NCBI GenBank assembly: GCA_900552945.1
Contig: USBI01000070.1
Span: 1 to 6,032 of the forward strand
DNA: 6,032 bases
Reading direction: 5' to 3'
DNA from: an uncultured Oscillospiraceae bacterium
GTDB taxonomy: Bacteria; Bacillota; Clostridia; Oscillospirales; Ruminococcaceae
The notes under the pieces were generated by a model. The model worked only from the letters and a program-made list of their open reading frames with translations. It did not search any database and was not told the DNA's origin. Each line of letters opens with the position of its first letter. The stretch's first letter is position 1. The position numbers and the translations under genes were made by a program. This document shows, piece by piece, positions 1 through 6,032 of the stretch.

Positions 1-1757
1 ACAGGGGTGCGCACCTTGCGCGACGGGAAAATGCCTTCGTTCATCCCACAGAGAAAAACATAAGGAAATTCCAGCCCTTTTGCGGAATGCACCGTCATCA
101 GCTTGACTTTATCCTGCTGTTCGGCGGTATCGCTGTTGGAAAACAGCGCCACGTGGGACAGGTAATGTTCCAGCATGCTCTCCTCCCCGCAGGTGGTCTC
201 GTATTCATAAATCGACTGCTTGAGCTCCGCGAGATTGTCAAGCCGTTCCTGGCTGCCCTCGGTGCGGAGCATCTGCTCGTAGCCGCTTTCATTGAGGAGG
301 GCGGAAAGCAGTTCTGAAACCGGCCGGTCGCCGGAATTCGCGGCATAATAACGGATGAGTGAAACAAAACTCTTGGCCTTTGTTCCCTTAAACACCGGGT
401 CTTCCAATGTTTCACAAAGCGCTTCAAACAGGGTGCATTGGTGCTCCGCGGCATATTCCTTCAAAAAGCGCATCCGCCGCTCGCCCAGATTCCGCCGGGG
501 AAGATTAGCGACCCGCAGGAAAGACAGATCATCCTGATACGCCACCATCCGCAGGTAGGAAAGCGCGTCTTTGACCTCCGCACGCCCGAAAAACTGCACG
601 CCGCTGTAAATGGTGTACGGAATTTTCGCTTTGATGAGAGCCTCTTCCACCGTGCGGGTCACATAGTGGGCGCGGTAAAGCACGCAGATTTCCCTGCACG
701 GCACGCCAGTTTCCCGCAGAGACTCGATCTGTTCGGCGATCCAGTCCGCCTCTGCTTCCGAATTGACCGCGTGGTGGCAAACCACCGGGCGCCCGGCAGG
801 GAGGGTGGGGAGCAGTTGCTTTTCGATCCGTGCGCGGTTTTTGGAGATGAGCGAATTCACCGCGCCGATGATCTGCGGGGTAGAGCGGTAATTCTTCATC
901 ATCATGATGGTTTTTACGTTGGGGAACTTTTTGTCAAAGTCCAGCAGATAGCGGACGTCCGCCCCGCGCCAGGTATAGATGGTCTGGTCCGGGTCACCCA
1001 CCACAAACAAATTTTTGTGGTAGGCGCACAGCACCTCCATCAGCCGGTACTGGGGTTTATCAATATCCTGGAATTCGTCGATCATGATGTATTCCAGCCG
1101 CTTCTGCCATTTGAGCCGGATCTCCTCGTTCTGCTCAAAGATGTAAAGAGAAAACAGAATGAGGTCATTGTAATCCAGTCCGAAGCATTTCTTTTCCTGG
1201 TAAAGATACCCGTAAAAGATGATATCCTTCGTCGTCTGGGCTTCCAGATATTTCTGATGGAGCACTTCCAGCGACATGTTAATCAGGTCAAGGTAATAAT
1301 CCGGCCGCTCCACCAGCTTGAGCATCTCGATCATATCCCGCGCGCGGGAAAAAGTCATATCCCGCAGGGTCAGCCCGCGTTCCTCGTAGATGATTTTGAG
1401 CATGGCGTCAATGTCGGAATTATCAAGCACCAGAAAGCTTTTGGGGTACTGCACGGCATGGCTGTCCTCCTGCAGGATGGAAACACAAAAGCCGTGGAAG
1501 GTATTGATATAGCCGGTGTCGTTATCGCCGGTGAGGTTGTGGATCCGCTGGCGCATCTCACCCGCGGACTTGTTGGTAAAGGTCACGCAGAGGATGTTCC
1601 CTGGCAGGATGCCGATCTCGTTGACGAGAAAAGCAAACCGCCGGGAAAGCGCACGGGTCTTTCCCGAACCGGCTCCCGCGACCACCCGGACCATCCCCTC
1701 GGTCGATGTTACCGCTTCCCTTTGGGCTTCGTTAAGCCCCTCCAACAGGTTCTGCAC
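1..1757 (-). CDS. UvrD/PcrA-type superfamily 1 ATP-dependent DNA helicase, C-terminus beyond window
   Basis: The frame is open from a GTG at 1757-1755 to the left edge (585 full codons, no stop), so the 3' end is missing. Family knowledge: SF1A helicases translocate 3'-5' on single-stranded DNA using ATP, in excision repair, replication restart or removal of RecA. Motifs seen in order: Q-motif LNEAQREAV (residues 8-16), Walker A AGAGSGKT (27-34), motif Ia VTFTNKSAGEMRQR (58-71), TFHGFC (86-91), Walker B with DEFQD (227-231), motif III GDPDQTIYTWRGA (254-266), motif IV NYRS (289-292), and motif V TVHSAKGLEF (555-564). Motif VI (the TRA arginine motif) and the C-terminal tail, perhaps 120-170 residues judging from family length, lie off the window. 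The GTG is chosen because AGAGGGGG (1765-1772) sits 7 nt upstream, an in-frame TGA lies shortly before it, and the protein starts at the family's usual point just before the Q-motif. DEFQDID in place of the DEYQDTN usual in PcrA suggests a UvrD-like paralogue rather than housekeeping PcrA, so no symbol is given. Confidence 0.95.
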   Translation of the reverse strand, partial: MQNLLEGLNEAQREAVTSTEGMVRVVAGAGSGKTRALSRRFAFLVNEIGILPGNILCVTFTNKSAGEMRQRIHNLTGDNDTGYINTFHGFCVSILQEDSHAVQYPKSFLVLDNSDIDAMLKIIYEERGLTLRDMTFSRARDMIEMLKLVERPDYYLDLINMSLEVLHQKYLEAQTTKDIIFYGYLYQEKKCFGLDYNDLILFSLYIFEQNEEIRLKWQKRLEYIMIDEFQDIDKPQYRLMEVLCAYHKNLFVVGDPDQTIYTWRGADVRYLLDFDKKFPNVKTIMMMKNYRSTPQIIGAVNSLISKNRARIEKQLLPTLPAGRPVVCHHAVNSEAEADWIAEQIESLRETGVPCREICVLYRAHYVTRTVEEALIKAKIPYTIYSGVQFFGRAEVKDALSYLRMVAYQDDLSFLRVANLPRRNLGERRMRFLKEYAAEHQCTLFEALCETLEDPVFKGTKAKSFVSLIRYYAANSGDRPVSELLSALLNESGYEQMLRTEGSQERLDNLAELKQSIYEYETTCGEESMLEHYLSHVALFSNSDTAEQQDKVKLMTVHSAKGLEFPYVFLCGMNEGIFPSRKVRTP

Positions 1758-1764
1758 CGCATTT

Positions 1765-1772
1765 CCCCCTCT
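1765..1772 (-). promoter_or_regulatory. Ribosome binding site deciding the helicase GTG start
   Basis: The minus strand reads AGAGGGGG, then 7 nt (AAATGCG), then GTG. No ATG is available in this frame between the upstream in-frame TGA and the Q-motif. The purine-rich site at ideal spacing therefore fixes the unusual GTG start. Confidence 0.75.
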
Positions 1773-1824
1773 GCCCTGGATTGTGCGGCATTGGGTTCAT
1801 TTTGCCCGCCGCCGTTTCTACCCC

Positions 1825-1841
1825 GATTGTACCACACAATC
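1825..1841. repeat. Inverted repeat GATTGT-N5-ACAATC over the helicase -10 box
   Basis: A perfect 6-bp inverted repeat with a 5-nt spacer (GATTGT, ACCAC, ACAATC on the plus strand) covers the proposed -10 box of the helicase promoter. It could be a small operator for a dimeric regulator or merely a chance palindrome. The short stem and lack of a T-run argue against a terminator. Confidence 0.35.
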
Positions 1842-1855
1842 AGCCAAAACGGCAA
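1826..1855 (-). promoter_or_regulatory. Putative sigma-A promoter of the helicase gene
   Basis: On the minus strand there is a -35-like TTGCCG (1850-1855), an 18-nt spacer and a -10-like TACAAT (1826-1831). These match the TTGACA and TATAAT consensus at 4 and 5 of 6 positions. The start of transcription would fall near 1819, giving a leader of about 60 nt to the GTG at 1757. The -10 box lies inside an inverted repeat (1825-1841). The promoter would let the helicase be expressed independently of the exporter operon that ends at 1883. No LexA-type box was seen. Assigned by eye from consensus only. Confidence 0.5.
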
Positions 1856-1882
1856 CTGCCAACCCCTGTTAGACAGCAAACG

Positions 1883-3100
1883 CTACAACAGCTCTTTTCG
1901 TCTGCGGGAGAATGCATAGATGAGACATCCTCCGGCAGCCAGCAAAAAGAGCAGAGCGGAACACCAGAGTTCTATGCCCGCTATCCCTGTGCGGAAACCG
2001 GCGCTCCCAATCGGATAAAATACGAGTGGCGTATCCAGAAGATTGCCGCTTCCGCAGTAATAGGCAAGCAGAACAATCAAAACAAACAGGAGAAGCTGTT
2101 TTAACAGCATGGGCACATAGCTTTTGCTGTACTGGGAGATGAGAAATACCAACGCGCCGGAAAGCAACCCAAACAGCAGGCAGAGCAGCGCATATGAAAC
2201 CAACCACTGCCCCAGGGTAAGCCCGCCAAATGTGTATAAATCATTGATAAAGCCATTGACCGGGCAATCCAGAAACGGAAGAAATGCACCGCCGCTCATA
2301 AACAAACGTAAAAACAGGAGGGCCACCACAACCGCCGCAACAACAAAAGAGGAAGTAAGCGCCGCCCAAAACTGTACCTGCGCAACCTTCCGCCCGGTTT
2401 TACTCGTCCACTGAAGCGCGGTAAGCTCTCTGGAACGGTCGCGGACCGGGTAGGGCGCAATTAGAACAAATACGGCAATCATAGGCAAAAAAACAGCGTA
2501 ACGCATGACCGACTGTATATCAGAAACAACGGACGAGGGAATGACACTTCGCAGGCCGTCTGCCTCTCGAAGAGCGTCCTGCCGTTCGTACCAGCCTTCG
2601 GGGAACTCGGGATTTTTCTCAAGCGGCTGATTGCGGTTGTCATACGACCAATAGATTCCGGGCATATCCTGGTAACGAAAGCCGAGGTTCGTCTCATTTT
2701 CAAAATAGAGGATTTCGTCGATTTGGTCAAACAAGGCTCTATCCTCTTCATTTTCAAAGGTTCCGGCCTGTGCCCGGTAATCCTGATAATCGCTCAGGCT
2801 GTAAACGCCTGCCTTGGCAAATTCCGGGTGGGACGCAATAAACGCTTCCATCTCTTCAAGCACCAGTTCATAATCCCGCTCTGCATCAAGCCGCTCATTC
2901 TCTTCCAAAGTGGGTCCGTAACGGTCCAGCCAGCTTTTCGCCGTTTCATATTCCGTTTTTTTCCATCCGGGGTAATCCAAATTGAACAAGGAAAACATGG
3001 GTCTTACCATAACCAGATAACACAGGATGGTAATGACCACCGTGGCAATCACCACCCACGGGCTCCATATTTTTTTGAGTTCCCACAAAAACACCCGCAT
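1883..3100 (-). CDS. ABC-2 type transporter permease subunit, large extracytoplasmic domain (second permease)
   Basis: A 405-residue membrane protein, probably one half of the membrane channel of an ABC exporter powered by the ATPase encoded at 4252-5109. By eye it has a helix at 16-35, a long hydrophilic extracytoplasmic region at about 36-197, then helices near 198-218, 245-266, 297-321, 330-349 and 378-396, ending in a basic cytoplasmic tail (SRRRKELL). The extracytoplasmic part is rich in Glu/Asp and has 12 Tyr; it has a helical, coiled-coil-like stretch near 62-92. The cytoplasmic segment after helix 2 carries TSKTGRKV, matching THTGRRV in the other permease. Both proteins start MRVFxWELxK, so they are probably paralogues. 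The ATG overlaps the upstream TAA by one base (TAATG), with AAAGG (3111-3115) as ribosome site, indicating translational coupling. It is the last gene of the cluster; no convincing terminator follows the TAG at 1883. Substrate unknown. Confidence 0.88.
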   Translation of the reverse strand: MRVFLWELKKIWSPWVVIATVVITILCYLVMVRPMFSLFNLDYPGWKKTEYETAKSWLDRYGPTLEENERLDAERDYELVLEEMEAFIASHPEFAKAGVYSLSDYQDYRAQAGTFENEEDRALFDQIDEILYFENETNLGFRYQDMPGIYWSYDNRNQPLEKNPEFPEGWYERQDALREADGLRSVIPSSVVSDIQSVMRYAVFLPMIAVFVLIAPYPVRDRSRELTALQWTSKTGRKVAQVQFWAALTSSFVVAAVVVALLFLRLFMSGGAFLPFLDCPVNGFINDLYTFGGLTLGQWLVSYALLCLLFGLLSGALVFLISQYSKSYVPMLLKQLLLFVLIVLLAYYCGSGNLLDTPLVFYPIGSAGFRTGIAGIELWCSALLFLLAAGGCLIYAFSRRRKELL

Positions 3101-4251
3101 TAAATCACATCCTTTCTACGATACCGGCGGTACGCAAGCCACATGAGCACGAAAGACAGCACACCGGAAAGGAGCACTGCTGTTGTTTCCCACCACGGCC
3201 AGAGGGAATGAAAGCCCATGTCGGTAAACCAAAGGCTTTGGGTATTCCACACCCAAACCGGAGAAAGTGAAAAACCGAACGCCGCTCCGAATAAACCGCA
3301 TTCACGAAACCACCCCGGCAGAAGCAAAAACAACAAAGAAGCGGCAACCGCCACGGCAAACGCGGCGTAGGTATTGCGCATGAAAAGCCCCAGCACCACC
3401 GCGAGCAGACAAAATACCAGTATAAGCGCAATTCCCAACATAAACTGCGCCCAGAAATATCCTCCTACCGTCATCTGAGCCCAGGTAAAAAACGGCCTTG
3501 CGACCGAATAATCCGGAGAACTATGAAGCCCGCCGGAAATATCCGCATTCCAGAACCCGGAAAGGTCCCATACGAAGCTGTAAAAAAACATGGCTGTGCC
3601 CACAAGCAAAAAGTAGCAGAACAAACCGCAAAGAACAGCCGCTCCGAGTTTCGGGAAGGCGACCCGTCTGCCAGTATGTGTAACAAAAACCAGCGAATCG
3701 GTACGATGAAGCGGTTCATACCCTTGAGCCATCAGTACAACCAAAAAAGCGAACACAATGCTTTCGCACAACACCGCATGCAAAAGCGTCTCAAACAGCC
3801 CTCTGTGGACGCTTTCGGTCATATCGGCGGCATACAGGTCGGCGGCTCCGTTTTCCGCGGTCCGGTCAGCAGCAGGCTGCAGCTGTTCGTATTTCTGCGA
3901 AAACAGCGTGGCCCAAATGCCGTTTAAGCCAAACTGACGGATATAATCCTCCGCGTAAGCTGACGTATCCACTTCAAATGCCCCGTTTTTCTCTACCGTA
4001 AGCATCTGTTCCGCAAAAGCAAGCAGCCTTTCCCTTTCTTCTGTTTTGGGCAGCTTCTTTAACTGCTCTACAAAATCATCATCCACACGGGTACCGAAAT
4101 CCGCGGCGGCACGGCTGACATAGCGGACATAACCGCTGTCGTAACTGCTGCTGAAAACGAGGAGCCCGTTTATCAGGATACAGGCAATCAAAAACGCCCA
4201 AACCGCCGGCGATGAAATGAGTTTCCGCAGTTCCCAGCCAAATACGCGCAT
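3100..4251 (-). CDS. ABC-2 type transporter permease subunit, large extracytoplasmic domain (first permease)
   Basis: A 383-residue membrane protein, probably the partner of the permease at 1883-3100 in a heterodimeric ABC-2 exporter. By eye: helix at 15-34, extracytoplasmic domain at about 35-150, then helices near 152-174, 203-226, 264-290, 295-312 and 353-374, with a basic tail (YRRYRRKDVI). The segment after helix 2 holds THTGRRV, a candidate site for contact with the ATPase (inference from its position; ABC-2 subunits usually have a coupling helix here). The loop at about 227-262 is Trp/Phe-rich. Its ATG directly abuts the TAA of the ATPase gene (TAAATG), and GGTGGGG (4258-4264) lies 6 nt before it inside the ATPase coding sequence, so translation is coupled. 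Known ABC-2 exporters of this build move drugs, lipids, sodium or peptides; nothing here identifies the cargo. Confidence 0.88.
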   Translation of the reverse strand: MRVFGWELRKLISSPAVWAFLIACILINGLLVFSSSYDSGYVRYVSRAAADFGTRVDDDFVEQLKKLPKTEERERLLAFAEQMLTVEKNGAFEVDTSAYAEDYIRQFGLNGIWATLFSQKYEQLQPAADRTAENGAADLYAADMTESVHRGLFETLLHAVLCESIVFAFLVVLMAQGYEPLHRTDSLVFVTHTGRRVAFPKLGAAVLCGLFCYFLLVGTAMFFYSFVWDLSGFWNADISGGLHSSPDYSVARPFFTWAQMTVGGYFWAQFMLGIALILVFCLLAVVLGLFMRNTYAAFAVAVAASLLFLLLPGWFRECGLFGAAFGFSLSPVWVWNTQSLWFTDMGFHSLWPWWETTAVLLSGVLSFVLMWLAYRRYRRKDVI

Positions 4252-5109
4252 TTAAATCCCCACCTTTTCGTCGCGGTAGACCGAAAGGAATACATCTTCC
4301 AAACTGGGTGCTACCGGCTGCGCACCCAACGCAGGTGTATCACTCAAATAGCGCACAAGGGTACCATTCGCGTCCTGCCGCTCGGAAAGCAGATATTCCT
4401 TCTCGGAAAGCGGTGTTCCGGCCGGTGCCTCAAACACCTTTCCCACCAGTTTGGAGCAAATCTCACCCGGTGACGCACAACAGTAAACCTTATGGTCACG
4501 CAGCATAACGATTCGATTAGCGATGGTTTCAATGTCCGAAACAATATGGGTGGAAAGAATGACCACCCGGTCTTTTGCCAGCGAATGAATGATGTTGCGG
4601 AACCGCACCCGTTCTTTCGGGTCAAGCCCGGCGGTCGGCTCATCCAGCACCAGCAGTTTCGGGTCGTTGAGCATCGCCTGCGCGATGCCGACCCGCTGCA
4701 GCATACCGCCGGAAAATTTCCGCATCTTTTTTCCGGCCGCTTCGGAAAGGCCAACCAGTTCAAGCAACGTTTCTACCCGCTCTTGTGTTTCTCTTGCGGG
4801 AATGGCTTTGAGCGCCGCAAGATAGCTTAAATACTGCCGCGGCGTATACCCCTTGTAATAGCCGAAATTCTGCGGCAGATAGCCCAGAATGTCGCGGTAA
4901 GCGGCGTCCAGGGTGCGGATGTCCACCCCATCCCACAGAATACGTCCCTGTGTGGGGAAGAGCAGTGTCGTGATCATTTTAATGAGGGTCGTTTTTCCCG
5001 CGCCGTTTGGGGCAAGCAGGGCATAAACGCCATTGTCAAACTGAAGGGTAATATCCTCCAGAGCGGTGAATTTGCCATAACGTTTGGTAACCGCGTCAAC
5101 CGAAAGCAT
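4252..5109 (-). CDS. ABC transporter ATP-binding protein (ABC-2 exporter ATPase)
   Basis: A 285-residue cytoplasmic nucleotide-binding subunit that would hydrolyse ATP to drive the two permeases encoded directly downstream. Motifs are complete: A-loop Tyr11, Walker A APNGAGKTT (33-41, with Ala in place of the usual first Gly), Q-loop Gln80 in GYLPQNFGYY, signature SGGML (133-137), Walker B LLVLDEP (152-158), D-loop AGLD (160-163) and H-loop His188 in STH. A C-terminal extension from about 220 ends with SLEDVFLSVYRDE, the 'LEDVFL' type ending common in drug and antibiotic exporter ATPases (BcrA/CcmA/NatA-like group). The start at 5109 is preferred to the ATG at 5169: the extra 20 residues would be out-of-frame upstream coding sequence, while AAGGAAAGGGG (5120-5130) precedes 5109 and the family begins at MLSVDAVTKRYG. 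It overlaps the upstream gene by 14 nt. Confidence 0.95.
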   Translation of the reverse strand: MLSVDAVTKRYGKFTALEDITLQFDNGVYALLAPNGAGKTTLIKMITTLLFPTQGRILWDGVDIRTLDAAYRDILGYLPQNFGYYKGYTPRQYLSYLAALKAIPARETQERVETLLELVGLSEAAGKKMRKFSGGMLQRVGIAQAMLNDPKLLVLDEPTAGLDPKERVRFRNIIHSLAKDRVVILSTHIVSDIETIANRIVMLRDHKVYCCASPGEICSKLVGKVFEAPAGTPLSEKEYLLSERQDANGTLVRYLSDTPALGAQPVAPSLEDVFLSVYRDEKVGI

Positions 5110-5833
5110 AGTGTGTTTTCCCCTTTCCTTTTTTGTAATAGCGATAAACCTCCGCCAAAAAAAACGCACAGAAACAGCCCGCTGTTAAAAGCGATACGCC
5201 GGCGGGAAGCACGTTTAAAAGGAAGCTGCCGAAATCCGGCCAAAACAGAATCATCAAAACAGCAGCGCCCACAAACAGAGCGGGAGGCATAACAAGCTGC
5301 AATACAGCCCGGCGCAGATGAAGCAGGCAAAAGGTTGAAACAGAGGCATATAGAAACAAAACACTGAGTGACACGCCAAGCAAACGCACAAACGAGCCGC
5401 TCCACCCTGCCCCCAGAAACGAGATCACTGCGTTTGCCACTGTGCCAAACCCTCCGAAATAAAGCATGCGCATAGTGGTGAGATGACGGATATTATAGTG
5501 GCAGGAGCAGGGAATCTCTCTGGTATTTTCGCTGAATTCTTTCAACATCGTCAAGCTGTAAAGCAGCAGATAAAGAGCCGGTGAAAGAAACAACAACAAA
5601 ACACCCGACCCATTGAGGTTATTTTGAGCAGACATTAAAAATGCTGTTCCGGCAAACGCCAAAAACAGAAACGAAACCAAAAGGCAGTCGCCAACGCCAA
5701 AAAACAGAATTCTCGGTGTGAGAGCACGAACCATACAGAACAGATTTTCCCGGCGAACCGCCGGAACTCCCGCCTCAACGATTCGTGAAACGGCCATTTT
5801 TTTCTCTTCAGGTCCCGGCATTGGAATATTCAT
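5096..5833 (-). CDS. Six-helix membrane protein of unknown function, first gene of the ABC exporter operon
   Basis: A 245-residue hydrophobic protein that I cannot assign to a named family. It has a cytoplasmic-looking N-terminus of about 42 residues (VSRIVEAGVPAVRRENLFCM), then probable helices near 43-66, 76-95, 124-142, 149-171, 178-197 and 202-226, and a basic tail (YRYYKKGKGK). A loop near 107-117 contains IPCSCHYNIRH, with two close Cys and nearby His. There is no Walker motif and no large extracellular domain, so it is unlike the two permeases. The start at 5833 is supported by AAGGAG (5841-5846) 7 nt upstream. Its TGA lies 14 nt inside the ATPase gene, which ties the two together in translation. 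By context it may be an accessory subunit, regulator or assembly partner of the exporter. Similar-sized membrane proteins often precede ABC-2 cassettes in Clostridia, sometimes behind a sigma factor; no such gene is visible in the 199 bases upstream. Confidence 0.85.
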   Translation of the reverse strand: MNIPMPGPEEKKMAVSRIVEAGVPAVRRENLFCMVRALTPRILFFGVGDCLLVSFLFLAFAGTAFLMSAQNNLNGSGVLLLFLSPALYLLLYSLTMLKEFSENTREIPCSCHYNIRHLTTMRMLYFGGFGTVANAVISFLGAGWSGSFVRLLGVSLSVLFLYASVSTFCLLHLRRAVLQLVMPPALFVGAAVLMILFWPDFGSFLLNVLPAGVSLLTAGCFCAFFLAEVYRYYKKGKGKTHYAFG

Positions 5834-5840
5834 CGCAAAG

Positions 5841-5846
5841 CTCCTT
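5841..5846 (-). promoter_or_regulatory. Ribosome binding site of the first operon gene
   Basis: AAGGAG on the minus strand, 7 nt before the ATG at 5833. It favours this start over the in-frame Met13 (ATG at 5797-5795), which opens MAVSRIV. Confidence 0.7.
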
Positions 5847-5870
5847 GTATTATAGAGTAGTAGTTATTAG

Positions 5871-5888
5871 AGCCCCTCTCCAAGGGCT
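5871..5888. repeat. Small hairpin AGCCC-N8-GGGCT
   Basis: A 5-bp GC-rich stem (5871-5875 with 5884-5888) with an 8-nt loop lies between the large palindrome and the first operon gene. It has no T-run on either strand, so it is a poor terminator. Its right part (AAGGGCTGTG, 5882-5891) repeats the arm sequence of the large palindrome. Confidence 0.35.
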
Positions 5889-5899
5889 GTGTGCTACAC

Positions 5900-5977
5900 T
5901 GTAAGGGATGCTGTGGATTGGTGCAAATCTCCTACCACAAGATGGTTCAAGAAAGGTTCCAACCACAGCCCCTTACA
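5900..5977. repeat. 78-bp imperfect palindrome with 19 paired positions
   Basis: On the plus strand the left arm TGTAAGGG (5900-5907), GCTGTGG (5910-5916) and TTGG (5918-5921) pairs with CCAA (5959-5962), CCACAGC (5963-5969) and CCCTTACA (5970-5977). Only a 2-nt bulge (AT, 5908-5909) and a 1-nt bulge (A, 5917) interrupt it. The loop holds a smaller hairpin, ACCA (5934-5937) with TGGT (5943-5946). The unit begins with TG and ends with CA. No flanking target duplication is apparent. No U-tract follows on the minus strand, and only ATTTTG on the plus strand. Candidates are a MITE- or REP-like repeat, the end of an insertion element, or a structured RNA leader of the exporter operon. Sequence alone does not decide. 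Confidence 0.6.
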
Positions 5978-6032
5978 ATTTTGTTGATCAGTTAAATACC
6001 GCCAGACGGTTTATGTGGAACAAGGCTACAAA
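5978..6032. other. Right edge: no supported gene, one small hairpin
   Basis: The segment contains a perfect 4-bp hairpin, ACCG-CCAGA-CGGT (5998-6010). Two minus-strand frames are open from the edge to stops at 5994-5992 (TAA) and 5990-5988 (TGA), with 12 and 14 residues visible. On the plus strand an ATG at 6013 lacks a ribosome site. Any of these could be the end or start of a gene outside the window, but none is long enough to call. Confidence 0.4.

Noticed and set aside
1..1757. Assigning the symbol pcrA to the helicase
   Set aside because: The motifs fit the UvrD/PcrA family broadly, but the DEFQDID Walker B variant, the missing C-terminus and the absence of a visible ligA neighbour do not allow the housekeeping gene to be told from a paralogue.
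1844..1858. GGC-AGTT-GCC followed by GTTTT as a terminator of the exporter operon
   Set aside because: The 3-bp stem is too weak, and it overlaps the proposed helicase -35 region.
438..1919. A 493-codon open frame on the plus strand
   Set aside because: It lies antisense to the helicase, which has a complete ordered set of SF1 motifs. The plus-strand translation shows no recognisable domain and its openness follows from the helicase's codon bias. It also runs through the helicase promoter.
5110..5169. An upstream ATG that would add 20 residues to the ABC ATPase
   Set aside because: Those residues are an alternative frame of the upstream membrane protein gene. The family's conserved N-terminus and a good ribosome site both point to the ATG at 5109.
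5849..5854. Perfect TATAAT on the minus strand as the -10 box of the exporter operon
   Set aside because: It would place the transcription start within the ribosome binding site (5841-5846), and no -35-like sequence lies 16-18 nt upstream (the region reads GAGGGGC). It is probably a chance AT-rich match; a leaderless or very short-leader transcript cannot be ruled out.
5900..5977. The large palindrome as an ordinary rho-independent terminator
   Set aside because: There is no U-tract on the minus strand after the stem, only ATTTTG on the plus strand, and no plus-strand gene ends before it. The loop is also unusually large.
6013..6032. Plus-strand ATG start (MWNKAT) at the window edge
   Set aside because: There is no Shine-Dalgarno sequence upstream (GCCAGACGGTTT precedes it) and only six complete codons are visible.

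Overview
The window looks like chromosomal DNA of a Firmicute of mid GC content, probably a Clostridia or Oscillospirales-type gut or anaerobic lineage. This rests on strong purine-rich Shine-Dalgarno sites before every gene, a GTG start, tightly packed co-directional genes, a UvrD/PcrA-type helicase and an ABC-2 export operon of a kind common in Clostridia. The taxonomic placement is an inference from style; no marker gene is present.

All five supported genes lie on the minus strand, so transcription runs from high to low coordinates. From the right edge: 5834-6032 holds no supported gene but contains a conspicuous 78-bp imperfect palindrome (5900-5977) and smaller hairpins. Next comes a four-gene cluster: a 245-aa six-helix membrane protein of unknown function (5833-5096), an ABC ATPase (5109-4252), and two ABC-2 type membrane subunits (4251-3100 and 3100-1883). 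The junctions are a 14-nt overlap, exact abutment (TAAATG) and a 1-nt overlap (TAATG), so these are almost certainly one translationally coupled operon. After a 125-nt gap with a probable promoter, a UvrD/PcrA superfamily 1 helicase starts at a GTG at 1757 and runs off the left edge. It has no stop in the 585 visible codons, and its C-terminal part (including motif VI) is outside the window.

Functionally, the ATPase would energise a heterodimer of the two permeases. These are distant paralogues: both begin MRVFxWELxK, both have one N-terminal helix, then a large extracytoplasmic domain, then about five helices, and both carry a T-x-TGR-x-V motif after the second helix. The small membrane protein is probably an accessory subunit or modulator. 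The substrate cannot be read from sequence; antimicrobial-peptide or lantibiotic-type export/immunity is a family-level possibility only. The helicase is a DNA repair/replication enzyme with no evident functional link to the exporter.

I do not see a clearly novel defence or mobile system. The most unexplained item is the structured, hairpin-rich segment upstream of the exporter operon. It could be a MITE-like repeat, an insertion-sequence end or a regulatory leader.
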